A DNA stretch of 64,000 nt from Oegoconia quadripuncta (GCA_949316235.1 OX438751.1:23589885-23653884); one strand, 5' to 3'. Counted from the stretch's first letter, positions 20,645 through 32,549 are shown. The notes: generated by a model from the letters alone, not told the origin. A program made the numbers and translations.

Positions 20645-21775
20645 GCATGTCTTCAATTAGACCCCACCTGGCCTACTGCCACTAGTAACTTGCACTCAGA
20701 AAAACCTTCAAAAACAAAATTTCGAATGCAATTTGTAAATTTTGGGTAACGATTTCGTCCTTAAGCCCCGCTCTGGTAGCTCAGCGGGGCATAAATCTCT
20801 TATTGCGATCAAAAACAAAACAACCGTGTTCTTCTGTTGATGTCTTCAATAGCAATTTTATGTTTGCAGTCTTCGAAATTATTTTCCAATCCGGTATCTT
20901 AGGATGTATCTGGTTTTTATCCGCAAATAAGTCGTTTGGGTTATAATCCAGTGGCCGGCTTCACCATAATTTAATTTGTATGATGTAGATTAATAAAGGA
21001 CAGACCGCGGCGACATTTTTTGAATGCTTCCTTTGAAACCCAATTTGCAGTCATGGCGTTATTTACGACTTCATTATTCATGTCAAAAATTATTTCTAAA
21101 ATTTATTTTCGGTATAGATTAGCTTAAATATTAACTGTTGTTTATTTCAGTTCAAAAATGGGCTCAAAATTATTTATAAATTAAATTATTATTTATTAAG
21201 TGGTTAAACACATAGTTTCTATTGTGATTGACATCTAAAAAAATAATCGGTTAATTACGAGTCGGTTTCGTAGTAAACTCGTGTTTGTCACCAAATAGAT
21301 ACGTGTATTTATTCACATGTGTGTCCTCTAGATATTTTTTTATTGTTTTATGTTATAATTATTTGCATAAATTCATTCAACGTTAACAAACGAATAGCTC
21401 CGTTTTTCCCTTTTGATTCATTTCAAATCAATAAAACATTACGTATTTTACTGCATACCTCATCCTGAAATACGATTACGGAGTAAAATAAAGACTTACC
21501 TATATCTTTTCCAGACATTATCCCCAGACTGATCAAGCTATAATTTGCTAAAAAAACTGTCCTTCCACAAACAAGTTTAAATTTCTCACGCCTCTAAACA
21601 GAGCTGGCACAAAAATGGCATTTTGACATTTACGTCACTCCACCCGGAAGCCATGTTGGAATGTTAATTGAATAAGATCGTATCTTAAAATAAGTCATTG
21701 TATCGCGGAGTGCATTATCGCCGTGCATGATGTGCACTCGCCTTAACAACTGGAAATACTACAGACAATCACAAG
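20645..21775. other. Unassigned AT-rich sequence
   Basis: I recognise nothing in this stretch. Confidence 0.4.
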
Positions 21776-21789
21776 GCAGTAACTCAGGT

Positions 21790-21860
21790 GTTTTGTCAAA
21801 GACTGATTGTTAAAGATAAGACTCCTGTGCTTCCACCTTCGACCTTATCTTTACGTAACC
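21790..21860 (+). mobile_element. SINE-A scrap (possible)
   Basis: AAAGATAAGA and CTTCCACCTTCGACCTTATC recall the SINE-A core and tail. It is very diverged. Confidence 0.4.
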
Positions 21861-22123
21861 TTATCTTTTCGTTTAGAATCATTCAGGTTAAGGTCTACCC
21901 TTTGTTATTACATAAAAATCTCCACCAGTAATTTGATTGATGTAACCTTAATATTTAAAATAGCTTAAAGTAGTACCTAGTACTAATATTGTCATATTAT
22001 TATGTGATTAATATTGTTAAAGAAATAATAGAACCGAAAATCTATGCCTGGGAGCCTGCTGCCGTCTTTTATAGCGTTATATTTTAACCAAGTCACTCAC
22101 TGATATAGATTTCGATCAAAGTT

Positions 22124-22198
22124 CCGCAAAGTTCATCTTCACTTAACATCAGGTGTGATTGAGGTTAAGTACCAACCCGTTATTCATAAAAAAAAAAC
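22124..22198 (+). mobile_element. SINE-A 3' tail
   Basis: TCATCTTCACTTAACATCAG through TACCAACCCG to an A-run is the last 75 bp of SINE-A. Confidence 0.85.
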
Positions 22199-23630
22199 GT
22201 GATTGCACGGAGTACGGAAGCAGAACTTCGTACTCAAAGTATAGATACTCCGAAGTATCTTTTGATAGCAGGTAATACTCAAATTAGTCAAATCAAAAAT
22301 ATTCAAATAGCTTATAATACAAAAAGGATGTTTAAAGCTGTCGTTAAAATACTAAGTCAAGTGATAAGGATTGAAATATAACTTTGAAGACATTGACTGG
22401 AAATGATGTACAGGACATGCGACCACAATTATACATAAGTCTTTAAATAGATATAAAGCTGTCATAACACAGAAACTATATTATAAGAGGTTATTATAAC
22501 ATTTATGATTATTGAGATCACAAGAATATTAGGGATCTGAGTGAACAACAGAAATGCTCAATGATATATAATCTATTTATAATTACTTTTCCTTTCTTTT
22601 TATTATCAAAAAACAATTGTAACACTAACAATTAAAAAGAGGCACCCTTAAATTATTTATTTATTATTTTATGAATCAGAAGTGATCATTTATCATCAGA
22701 AAATAAAAAAAAAACGATTTACAAAGAGCAAAATATGAATTACAATTTATCCGCCTACAATACTACTCTCGTGAGTTAGCACAACCACAGTTCATTCCAA
22801 CCACAGACCGAAGGACTGGCCAGCGTGGTCATTGTGGTAAATTCTGGCATAAAAATCAATATTTTGCAGCAATGTACTTATACAGTTTTGTGTTACTGAT
22901 TCGGAAGATGTACACTATGGTATACGTCAAGTTATGGCTTTTGTATGAAGAAACAATGAGGTGGTATTAAATTTTGTATGGTTCTCTTATTAACGTTAGC
23001 CAGTAAGTGGGTGGTCATTTCATTTCCACAGATGTAATATAACAAGGGTTATGAGATACAAGAAGATATAGAATAGGTATCATAAGTGTTCATAAGAACA
23101 TATCGAATCGAATTAAATTGACATTCAACAAATAATATCACGTATCTTACGTTGAAATAAATGCTTGAAGTTTGAAGGTTGTGACGTTATGTATGTCTAC
23201 CCCGTCAATAATTAGAAAAACGCTTGGTCAAAAAAAACACAGAAATAGAGCATCCTCGTTCAACAATACATTCCCATATATACCCAATTAAACCACTTTC
23301 AGTATAAAACACATAACAATACATTTATAACACAGATGGAATAACAACTTCGTGTTTCACAAGTTTATACCTGCTACTGTTCCCCTATAAAACTGGCAGC
23401 GACTGGACGGACAGACGGACTAAATGATATATGGGGACCAATTAGGTGGTGTCGTAAGTTAGGAGTCGGCTAATGACGAGCTACCGGCGGTTGCCAATAG
23501 AGCTATAAATCTGTTAGACACAAATATAGCCGGGAAGATAAAATGGGTATATACATATAAAGGACAGCAAAACCAGTTGCAACTTAAAACATTATCAACA
23601 TACAGAATTAAGACTTCGAAATTATTTTTT
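22199..23630. other. Mostly unassigned; short retroelement tail at 23104-23172
   Basis: About 68 bp (TTGACATTCAACAAATAATA ... GTTGAAATAAATGCTTGAAG) recurs at 40806-40873, probably an unnamed retroelement tail. The remainder shows nothing. Confidence 0.45.
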
Positions 23631-23635
23631 TTTTT

Positions 23636-23868
23636 TTATATTGCGGACACTTACACCAATCATCTAGTCCCAAACTAAGCAAAGCTTGTGCTATGGATAC
23701 TAGATAACGTATAGACATACATAAATATTTATATAAACATCCAAGACTCGGGAATAAATGTTCGTATTCATCATACAAACATTTACCCCTCGCGGGATTC
23801 GAATCCGCAACCGTTGGTTTCGCTGATAGGGTGACTATCCACTACACCAATTGCATGTAATATTTATT
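23636..23868 (-). mobile_element. SINE-B, near full length
   Basis: The complement runs from head TTGGTGTAGTGGATAGTCAC-like sequence and B box (GGGATTCGAATCC) to the tail around GACTAGATGATTGGTGTAAG, preceded on the plus strand by a T-run. Confidence 0.88.
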
Positions 23869-23917
23869 AAATTTATAGATAAGTCATTTATTTGTTTCTC
23901 TAATCACACACGTAAAT

Positions 23918-24192
23918 AATAAATAAATAATAAATTACCTTGGACATGCACACAATGCCATCTAGTTCCACTTCAAGCAACTATAGACTTGTGTTGTGGA
24001 TACCAGATGGTTGATATACTACATAAATACATTTTTTTTTGTAAATAAATACATAAATAAATGAAAAACATCCATAACTCGGGAACACATGTCCGTATTC
24101 ATCATACAAACATATGCCCCCAGCGGGATTCGAACCCGCAACATTTTGGTATAGTGGTCAGAGTTGCTAACCACTACACCAAACAGGTCGTC
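23918..24192 (-). mobile_element. SINE-C, near full length
   Basis: Tail (TTGGACATGCACACAATGCC) to head (GGGATTCGAACCCGC, ACCACTACACCAAACAGG) is complete. Confidence 0.9.
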
Positions 24193-24252
24193 ACATACAT
24201 TTAACTTTTAAGTACAATAACAAATTGTAGGTCGATACAATTACTGCAACGT

Positions 24253-24479
24253 ATTACAGGATTCACCGTTGAAACGGTGAACGAAAACATCGTGAGGAAA
24301 CCTGCATGCCTGCGAAATAAAAATTCTAAGGCATGTGAAATCCCCAATCCGCGTTGGGCCAGCGTGGTGGATTATGGCCCATACTCCCTCATTATACGAG
24401 GGAAGGCCTATATCTCTGCAGTGGTATGTTTACGGGCTGAGATGATGCTGATGATGATAATTATGATGATTACAGGATT
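24253..24479 (+). mobile_element. RTE-like LINE 3' end with 11-bp TSD
   Basis: ATTACAGGATT at 24253-24263 and 24469-24479 flanks an RTE-type 3' end: ACATCGTGAGGAAACCTGC, CCAATCCGCGTTGGGCCAGC, GGGAAGGCCTATATCTCTGC and a GATGATGAT tail. No coding sequence remains. Confidence 0.88.
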
Positions 24480-24706
24480 ATTGTTAATGTATTTGTGTGC
24501 TGCACAAAAGAGTCATAGCTCAATGTGTCGGATTGCTCAAAAAACAAAACACTGATTTTCAGCTATACCCAAGGAGAACATAGGTGAACGTGCAAGAATA
24601 AGTGAAACATTTTTGGACAATAAGTGTACCCCTACATGTATTGTTTACAAGTAGCAATGTAGTAGCAAAGTAACGAGTGACAGTGACCTGAACATAGGTT
24701 TTTAAA

Positions 24707-25031
24707 CGCCTCCGTGGCTCAATGTAAACAACATTGGGTTTACGATTTGGAGGTCGCGGGTTCGATCCCCAGTGGGGTACATGTTTAAGTACTCGGTTTG
24801 GTTGGTGGTAGGGCATTTTAAATGTCCGCCTGGCTAGCTACCACCATCTTATCTAAATCTGCCGCCAAGCAGCAATGTTAATAGCATTGTTGTGTTCCGG
24901 TTGTTAGAGATAAGATAGCCAGTTCCCCAAATATTTGGATTTCCGGGTCAGTACGCTTCCACCTTCGGCTTCCTCTTCACTTAACATCAGGTGTAATTGA
25001 GGCCAAGTATTAACCCGTTGTGCATAAAAAA
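24707..25031 (+). mobile_element. SINE-A, full length
   Basis: Head CGCCTCCGTGGCTCAATG, B box GGTTCGATCCCC, core and tail with an A-run are all present. Confidence 0.93.
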
Positions 25032-25174
25032 AATCTATCTATCGCTCTGCAAAAATGTCAATTGGATCGGTTCTTTTTGGTCCTAATTTAGGCGAGACGT
25101 ATCGTTTAATAGGGTTAATTCCGACTAGTGGCGCCCATATTATTGGTAAATTGTTATTTGTATTTATATTTAGT

Positions 25175-25222
25175 GCAGATATGATCGAGGTCAAGTGCTA
25201 ACTCGTTGTGCATACAAAAAAG
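25175..25222 (+). mobile_element. SINE-A 3' tail scrap
   Basis: CAGATATGATCGAGGTCAAG and CTCGTTGTGCAT plus A-rich end match the last ~45 bp of SINE-A. Confidence 0.65.
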
Positions 25223-25244
25223 AAAGAAAAAAAATCCTAAATAG

Positions 25245-25350
25245 CAAATGACACTCTGGGGCTGAAGACGAAAGCGACGACTCTTGCACTGCATACAAAC
25301 ATACACCCGAAAACATTACCCTCCTTTCAAGGTCGGGTAGAAAAGGTCAA
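25245..25350 (-). mobile_element. H/I element end fragment
   Basis: The complement of AACATTACCCTCCTTTCAAG and GCATACAAACATACACCCG matches the outer end of element H (GGAGGATAATGTATTTCG, ATGTATGTATG). Confidence 0.5.
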
Positions 25351-25608
25351 AATCATCACACCTAGTCACGTTTACTATAGCCATTGTTAACTCTATGTTC
25401 AGTAGACGTGTTTACGACGTCATAAACGATTTTTAATTGAGAATTCAAATCAGAATCAGCGACGCCTACAGATATTTACAACTCTCTCGTGTTCCAATTA
25501 GCACTATTGGGTTAATTAGGATATAATGTGACTGACAGCTTGACGACCTGCTTGTGGAGTTCCGGTCAAGGTCCGTGGTCGATGGGAAGTCAGCTATTTC
25601 CGATAAGG

Positions 25609-25818
25609 ATTGGTTGGTTGGTGGTAGGGCATTTTAAATGTCCGCCTGGCTAGCTACCACCATCTTATCTAAATCAATGCTAATAGCATTGTTGTGTTCC
25701 GGTTATCAGAGATAAGATAGCCAGTTCACCAAATATTTGGGTTTCCGGGTCATCGTCATCTTCACTTAACATCAGGTGTGATTGAGGTCAAGTGCTAACT
25801 CGTTGTGCATAAAAAAAA
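25609..25818 (+). mobile_element. SINE-A, head missing
   Basis: It starts in the GGTTGGTTGGTGG segment, lacks the GCCGCCAAGCAG part of the core, and ends with tail and A-run. Confidence 0.88.
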
Positions 25819-25861
25819 GGATTCAGCTGCGAAAAAAAAAACATATTTTGTTTTACCCCCA

Positions 25862-26090
25862 TTGTTTTTTTTTATTTTTTTTTATTAAAAACTGGTTTCG
25901 CGTTTGACTACAATCTCACCTGATGGAAAGTGACGATGTAGCCGAAGATGTATCACGCGCATCCAGTAAATGCCTATTCACTCTAGACTTGAAGATCCCA
26001 AGGTTGTAAGTGTCGGGAAAAACCAACGCGGGCAGTGAGTTCCGTTGTTGAATTCAGAGTGTTCAAAAAACATTGCTCTAATTACAGGCG
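25862..26090 (-). pseudogene. LINE-N ORF2 C-terminus and 3' UTR
   Basis: The minus strand encodes a LINE ORF2 end (FPDTYNLGIFKSRVNRHLLD, then ARDTSSATSSLSIR and a stop) followed by a short 3' UTR, GTGAGATTGTAGTCAAACGC, and an A-run. The same end is found at 46.3 kb and related coding sequence at 55.0 kb. The last ~60 bp resemble the SINE-A tail. The upstream ORF is lost through truncation and a frame slip near the start of the visible part, so it is inactive. It belongs to the broad Jockey/CR1-like group by its WNSLP...FK..V-type C-terminus; no finer assignment is made. Confidence 0.75.
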
Positions 26091-26092
26091 AC

Positions 26093-26600
26093 CTGTTGCC
26101 TAGTGGTTAGAACTCCATGGCTAGCAGTCATTACTTCCCAGAATTAGTTCTTTATTAGCGACACTATAGAATACATACATACATACATAATGTCAAGCCT
26201 GTCTCCCGTAGGGGTAGGCAGAGACCACATACTTCCACTTGCTACGGTCCTGACACACCTCTTCTGCTTCCTTCACTCTCATAAGGTTGTTCATACATGC
26301 TCGTCGGTTTAGGGTACTCTTGACTTGGCCTTTCTTTAAAACGTCCCCGATTTAATCATGGTACGTTCGCCGTGGGCTTCCCCTACCAACACTACCATCC
26401 ACATTCTTGTATATCTCTTTCGTAAGTCTTCTTTCATTCATCCTCTCCACATGTCCAAACCATCTCAGCATACCTTTTTCAATCTTTGTCACTACGTCTT
26501 CATTATAATATAGAATGGTATAATATTATAGTATGTGCTTTTCTTTTTCAAAATCAAAGGATTCGATTCCGGGCTAGGAATATTGATTTTTCACAAATGT
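26093..26600 (+). mobile_element. Possible tRNA-SINE split by an RTE-like LINE
   Basis: GCGACCTGTTGCCTAGTGG looks like a tRNA-type A-box region. GGATTCGATTCCGGGCTAGG at 26559-26578 looks like the B box. The LINE at 26165-26519 lies between. The pairing is plausible but unproven. Confidence 0.4.
26165..26519 (-). pseudogene. RTE-like LINE ORF2 C-terminus and tail
   Basis: The minus strand reads IEKGMLRWFGHVERMNERRL, TKEIYKNVDGSVGRGSPRR, then a stop, NRRACMNNLMRVKEAEE and the 3' UTR region CTCTGCCTACCCCTACGGG before (TATG)n. The RWFGHVERM and GR.SPRR motifs are typical of the region after the reverse transcriptase in RTE-like LINEs. TATAGAAT lies at both edges and may be the target duplication. 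An in-frame stop makes it inactive. A related plus-strand piece is at 37.24-37.42 kb. Confidence 0.8.
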
Positions 26601-26673
26601 AATGAAGCAGTTTTAATTTTTATCAATATCGGTCTCGTGACTCCTTTGAGTACTTTTCGCTATTCCTCATAGT

Positions 26674-27003
26674 TGCCGTGGCTCAATGTAAACAACATTG
26701 GGTTTACGTTTCGGAGGTCGCGGGTTCGATCCCCAGCGGGGTACCTACATATTTAATACTCGGTTTGGTTGGTGGGAGGCATATAAAATGTCCGCCTGGC
26801 TAGCTACCACCATCTTATCTAAATCTGTCGCCAAACAGCAATATTAAATACCTTTGTTGTGTTCCGGTTGTCAGAGATAAGATAGCCAGTCCCTCAATAA
26901 GATGCGGTTTCCGGGTCAGTACGCCACCACCTTCAGCCTCATCTTCACTTAATATCAGGTGTGACTGAGGTTAAGTGCTAACCCGTATTGTATATAAAAA
27001 AAA
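26674..27003 (+). mobile_element. SINE-A, full length
   Basis: Head TTGCCGTGGCTCAATG, B box GGTTCGATCCCC, the core with small changes, tail and an 11-A run are present. Confidence 0.92.
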
Positions 27004-27004
27004 A

Positions 27005-27560
27005 GGTTTCGGATTTGGACATGCACGCCCACTTGAAAAATTCACCCTGTATACTTATATCACAAACCTAGATATTGTATATGACCAAATACGTCCTTCT
27101 CGAAGGACTGATGTTCGCATTTTATTAACAAGTTAGAAAAAAAACCTCGCTAAAAACATGAAATTCAATGAAATATGCAAAAGAATGCTGTGTAAACCTA
27201 GTAGCTACCTACTTTGTAAACATAAATTCTAATTAAAAACACGAATAATTAATATTATATTTTATTACACAATAAACCTTTGCTTTTTATTTACTACATT
27301 AATTTACAATCGGCTATATATCCTCATTATTTCACCTTCAAAATACTATAAATTAGGAACATAAATTCTACAAGATTTATACGTAATACTCCAAATGAGT
27401 TCCAATTCGGCTAATCTTGACTAATCCTAGATGTTATGGTTCACAAAACCGCAAAAATTATAAAAATTAATTGTTCACCCACAATGAATTGAGAAAAGGT
27501 CGGACGTTCCACGGATGCCTTTGACACCATGTTATGATATGAATTCAAAATGGCGTCTTG
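27005..27560. other. Unassigned AT-rich sequence
   Basis: I recognise nothing in this stretch. Confidence 0.4.
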
Positions 27561-27569
27561 TGTATCGAA

Positions 27570-27700
27570 GTCAAACTCAAAAAAGTTTTATTTTTTTACT
27601 ATAAAAATTACACTTGAAAACATCATGACATACATGAGCAAGAAACTTAGGGGTTGTTCTTTTTAAACAAGTATTTTTACAATTATGATTCGACAAAGAA
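27570..27700 (-). mobile_element. CR1-like (FYNK family) LINE 3' UTR
   Basis: AAAAGTTTTATTTTTTTACT and GAGCAAGAAACTTAGGGGTT match the 3' UTR of the LINEs at 33.0 and 35.8 kb (GAGCAAGAAACTCTAGGGTT). Confidence 0.6.
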
Positions 27701-27959
27701 AAAAAAAAGAAAATAATAGACTGGATTTATTATTCACTGTTTTTCCTAATCAATTGCAGATTCTTTCTAATGTTCATTAAGTTCACCTAGTAATCTATTT
27801 AATAATATTACTAAGCCTACGCCGTATGTCCATCCGTCTATCACAGGGCTTGCAGCTTCAACCGGAATAAGCTAAGATAATCATTCCACCGTTTTGTTAA
27901 AAACGAGTTATCATAAATTTTTTAATACTCATTAATGAATTTATGATAACATGATATTT

Positions 27960-28160
27960 CAAATAAATAAAATAAATAAATATCTTTGCACATACACACA
28001 GCGGTATATAGTTTCATACTAAGCTATTACGCTTGTATCATAGATATCAGATGGTTGATAAACTACACAAATACATTTTTTTTTGTAAATAAATACATAT
28101 GTAAATGAAAAACATCCATAAACCGCGACCTTTTGGTATAGCACCAGAACACTACACGGC
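27960..28160 (-). mobile_element. SINE-C with internal deletion
   Basis: The tail and body run to AACATCCATA, then jump to ACCGCGACCTTTTGGTATAG of the head, losing ~70 bp including part of the B-box region. It forms an inverted pair with the next SINE-C. Confidence 0.8.
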
Positions 28161-28181
28161 CGCTTGTATTTTTTTTATCCA

Positions 28182-28401
28182 CTGCTTTTTTCTTAATCCC
28201 CGCAAAACAAACCGCGATACGACCTTGGTTGGGATAAAAAGAGATCAGGATATATATTTAAATGGTTTTCATAAAGAACTGTTAAGAATATGGCTCATAA
28301 ATTTTCGGACATGCAAAATCCTTGATATCGGACCTCGTAAAATTGGTTAAGAGCCCAAGGTCGTATCGAGGTTTGTTTTGCGGGGATTAAGAAAAAAAGC
28401 A
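28182..28401. repeat. 47-bp inverted repeat between two SINE-C copies
   Basis: Left arm 28182-28228 (TTCTTAATCCCCGCAAAACA) and right arm 28353-28401 (its complement, TGTTTTGCGGGGATTAAGAA) are nearly identical over about 47 bp, with a ~125-bp centre. Two chance frames overlap it. Confidence 0.85.
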
Positions 28402-28408
28402 TGAAATA

Positions 28409-28686
28409 GACGACTTGTTTGGTGTAGTGGTTAGAAACTCTGCTGCTATACCAAATGGTCGCGGGTTCGAATCCCGCTAGGGGCATATATTTGTATGATG
28501 AATACAGACATGTGTTCCCGAGTTATGGATGTTTTTTATTTATACATGTGTTTATTTACAAAAAAATCATGTATTTATGTAGTTTATCAACCATCTGGTA
28601 TCCATAACACAAGCCTAGATGCTTACTGTGGACCTAGATGGCGTTGTGTGTTTGTGGAAAGACATTTATTATTTATTTATTTATTA
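28409..28686 (+). mobile_element. SINE-C, full length
   Basis: Head TTGGTGTAGTGGTTAG, B box GGGTTCGAATCCCGC, body, and tail ATGGCGTTGTGTGTTTG with (TTAT)n are present. Confidence 0.92.
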
Positions 28687-28734
28687 TACCCTGGATTAGT
28701 TTAGGGTATTTAAAAAATAAAAAAAAATACTAAC

Positions 28735-28775
28735 GACCGTATTGAGAACCTCCTCCTATTTGAAATCGGTAAAAA
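28735..28775 (+). repeat. Short repeat Q
   Basis: TTGAGAACCTCCTCCTATTT is a motif that recurs at 37438-37480, 43570-43610 and, inverted, 43970-44020. It probably marks the end of an unnamed element. Confidence 0.5.
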
Positions 28776-28926
28776 AATTATTAGGATTTCTATCGATCTT
28801 GAACACGTTTTCTGCCTTGCTTAGATTTTGGGGCTGAATACGTGTTCTTGTGTCTTTCTTTATTCTGAGTTGGTGTATATTTTAGTTTTCTTATCATACA
28901 CATTACCTTTAATTATGAAGGCCACA

Positions 28927-29254
28927 GCTTTTTTTTTATGCACAACGTGTTGGTACTTGACTTCAATCACACCTGATGTTAAGTGAAGATGAGGTCGAAG
29001 GTGGAAGCGTACTGACCCGGAAACCCCAACACATTTGGGGGACTGGCTATCTTATCTCTGACAACCGGAACACAACAATGCTATTAACATTGTTGTTTGG
29101 CGGCAGATTTAGATAAGATGGTGGTAGCTAGCCAGGCGGACATTTAAAATGCCCTACCACCAACCAAACCGAGTACTTATTACCCGCTCGGGATCGAACC
29201 CGCGACCTCCTAATCGTAAACCCAACGTTGCTTACGTTGATCCACGGAGGCGGC
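28927..29254 (-). mobile_element. SINE-A, full length
   Basis: T-run, complement of tail, core and head (GATCCACGGAGGCGGC) are complete, with a small deletion near the B box (TACCCGCTCGGGATCGAACC). Confidence 0.92.
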
Positions 29255-29785
29255 TGGATAAAGGATATACGTCCAGGGTGAGTGTACCTTTCGTCAATAC
29301 CTGATGGCGTGAAGTCCATTCTTTTGGCAATTATTAGCGGGTTATTTGATCGTCCTGAGGTCTTGAGACATTACAGAACACTGTATTATATTGGCAAAAG
29401 GGAATTAAACTAAACCAGTCTTGTATTTTTTTGACCCAGATTGACTAAACTTGAGACAATAAATATAAACAAATTAATTTCAATAAACAAAAGCAAACAA
29501 ATGACTTAAGAGAAAGAAGTATAACGCGGAGCGTTAAGGATAAATCATATGATTCCATGGCCATCACTCAAGAGGACACAGTCTTGTAAGTTATTGCCCT
29601 TCTCAGTTTAATAGCTTTGGTAAAAACAAAGATGTTACGTTACGTTTATTTGGAACTTTTAATATCGGGTTCAGTAGGTGTGTATCTATATACTTTTCAT
29701 TACTAGGACACAATGTAGGTCACTCGTATGTACCTTATCATGTAGAAATGATAACTATTGGATTAGACAGGTAGGTTTCTCAAAG
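29255..29785. other. Unassigned sequence
   Basis: I recognise nothing in this stretch. Confidence 0.4.
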
Positions 29786-29849
29786 TTAAAGCTGCCTCTC
29801 GGCACTCCATACTAGTGAACCCGGTAAACATTTAAGAGGCGACAGGTCG

Positions 29850-30480
29850 CCAGAGCTCCGATCTGCTCCATCGCGTACATATTGTATAAATCTACACCGT
29901 TTGTACAGGGACGACTTTAATGCTATGGTCACTAGGATGGACACTGATTTGGGATGCCACATGCGTCAGCACCGTCTCAAATCCCCAAAACCGCACGTGA
30001 GTCAGGGCCGCGGCTGAAGAAGCTCAGCTACTCAAGCGCCGCAAAGACTCATCGCTAGTCGGTAACAATAAGTTTGTGGAGCTTGCTGTAGAGACTATAA
30101 ATATAAATAATAATAAATATATTTCGGACACTAACACCAATCATCTAGTCCCAAACTAAGCAAAGCTTGTGCTATGGATACTAGATAATGGTTAACATAC
30201 ATAAATATTTATTCATCACACAAACATTTACCCCTCGTGGGATTCGAACCCGCAACCGTTGGTTTGGCTGACAGGGTCACTATCCATTACACCATCCGGT
30301 CGTCCCGTCCCACTATGGGCCTGTGGTGTTCGAACACGCATAAGTTCGTCCACGATGTCTGAACCAGATTATTTCTGGACTAGTGTGATCTGCGGGCTGG
30401 CGAATACCTCGCTCAACGTCTAGCTGTTCAGCGAGGTTACGCGGCCAATGTGTTAGGGTCCATGCTCCAAACAGGAAGCC
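29850..30480 (+). pseudogene. LINE-like coding relic split by SINE-B
   Basis: The plus strand carries pieces of a protein often seen at the C-terminus of lepidopteran retroelement polyproteins: AAAEEAQLLKRRKDSSLVGN, NKFVELAVET, then after the SINE-B, MGLWCSNTHKFVHDV and YLAQRLAVQRGYAANVLG. In-frame stops (for example after HDV) and frame slips show decay. I recognise the pattern (KRRKYS..., FVPFAVETMGPW..., RAGS...QR..A.QRGNA) from memory of such proteins and cannot verify the family. No catalytic motif is visible. Confidence 0.65.
30098..30305 (-). mobile_element. SINE-B inserted in a LINE relic
   Basis: The complement of tail, body and head (GGGATTCGAACCCGC, CCATTACACCATCCGGTCG) is present. 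ACTAT occurs at both edges and may be part of the target duplication. It separates VELAVET from MGLWCSN of the relic. Confidence 0.88.
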
Positions 30481-30484
30481 TTTA

Positions 30485-32545
30485 GTTTAGTATTATTTTT
30501 AATTTTTTGCCATGTATTTTCAGAAAGCTTCCATAAGTAATGTATATTACGAAAAGGTAAAACATGGAAGCACTAGATCGTATTTAGCTTAATTATTACT
30601 CAATCATTCTCAAACAAACCACTTTGTATTTTTTCTATATAGCAAAAATTTAAAGAAATCGTTTTATCAAAACATACTTAATTGGTCACTAAGATAAGTT
30701 TTGAGTTACATTGCGTAATTAACACATCAACCGACATGCGCGCCGACTACAGAGGAATACCCTCGGACGTACCCTTAAAACTTTCGAGGGGAAGTTAGTA
30801 TCGCTTCTTTGGTTGTAATTAGTATTTTAGACTCTCAACGGTATTCTATTAACACTTTCCATATATCCGAATGACCCATTGAAGATGAGTTAGTCTTAAG
30901 AATAACACAGAACGTTAAAAGACCAATCAATTCTCTGCGTACCCCTAAATATGACAAAACGTTAGCCGCAGCGAGCTCTTTTGTCAACATCAGACCTGGT
31001 TATCGCCGCAATCTTAAAAGCCGGGTCGAGAACAATAAGTGAATCTCAAATGTTGCCCTTATCAGCAATATCACGGATGCGGTTAAGGTACCGTTTTGAC
31101 ATTGCGACTGATTTTATAACTCTCGTAGAAGTTGATGGTTTGAAAAGTGCATGACGTCAAATTAATGGAATATGCAAGGTTATTTTTGAATCAGTAAAAA
31201 CATACGTGGAATCCCTATCATTAAAACAATTGCTATTCTGAGACGCTTTGTATTCAGGGCGTTTTAAATCCTCCAGTATTTAAACAAATGTTTTACGAAG
31301 GGCTTCCACCCATAAGATGGAGAATCTATAGTGGAGGCCTAATCTGCAGTGGACGTCCATTGGCTGATATGATGATAAAAAAGGTTTACAATAAAAATTG
31401 ATGGTTTATAGGATCTAAGCTAACAGTAAATAATTGGAGACAATAACGTATTATCCGGAAAACCGTTTTCTATATAACAAAACATTGGAAGAAATATTGA
31501 CAGAAAGTTTCTAGTCTAATTTAAAAAATAAGATTGTGCAATGATTTATAAAACGAATTACTCATCTGAAGATTCGTATAAAGACTCTTGGAATTGTTGC
31601 TGACTTGAGTCATATGATGCTCGGCTTGAAAATAGGTTGCACTATAAGTCTATAACCTTTGTAGGCATTGGTCGCTTTTTATTTCTTAAACTAATTTATT
31701 TTTGCCAGTGATAAAATGGTCTACAATTTTTTCGTGTCGGCGAAACCGCACCTTAATGAGATCAAACGACTAACCGCATCATTGAAACAGGCGGTTCGAT
31801 ACCTTTGTATATTGTTTTCGTAAATATTTTGCGTCTATCTTTAACAGCGATTATGACAAAATGTCTTGTAGGAAGATTGGGAGATTAGAATTTTGGAGTA
31901 TTTTCGAAACAAACGCACATACAAAGAGGCATAATCAAAGCAGATTTAGACATTGCTGATAATAAGGACTTAGTATTGCAAAGCCATAGTGAAGAAAAAC
32001 CTACGTAAGTGGGAGTCAGGACTCGGGCAATCGTTCCATACAATTAGTGATACTTATTGTATCGAATTCATATGTCAGACAACCTACAATGTACCTGCTA
32101 ATTTACATTTATTACCTTGTGCACAATTATCATTAATTTTTACAGAATTGTCTGACCTATGTTTTTAGAGATGACGTGTTTAAAACCTTCACACTTAGTG
32201 AAACACAATTATAATTTGGAAATCGAGCTTAATATTTTTTATATCAGTGATGATTTGTAAATATTTTTTTGATCTTCCAATTAGCCTCTAAAAACAAGAC
32301 CTAAAGTCGAAATATTATCTACTGTAAGTTCATTTTTTACAACTATTTATTCCAAATTTAAGGTGTCTACGTCAATAGTTGTTCAAAGAAATGGCCAACC
32401 AAATATTTAACGATCCTGTAATAACCCTTTTACACGGAATACTTTTAATGAACTCAATACATGTTCTGGTATGTACAGAGATGCATTATTCTTTACTCAA
32501 TATTGTTGTAACTACAGTTTTCATTAAGGAACAAAATAATCTTAA
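30485..32545. other. Mostly unassigned; RTE tail near 31300-31380
   Basis: GAGAATCTATAGTGGAGGCC and GCAGTGGACGTCCATTGGC with GATATGATGAT at 31315-31378 match the RTE tail at 40.96 kb. The rest shows nothing. Confidence 0.5.
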
Positions 32546-32549
32546 ATAA

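Larger units (their letters stand above)
23878..24560 (-). mobile_element. Family-K LINE tail carrying two later insertions
   Basis: 23878-23917, 24193-24263 and 24469-24560 resemble 5330-5475 (TTTATTTGTTTCTCTAATCA; GTCATAGCTCAATGTGTCG). SINE-C and an RTE tail have inserted into it. Confidence 0.6.
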
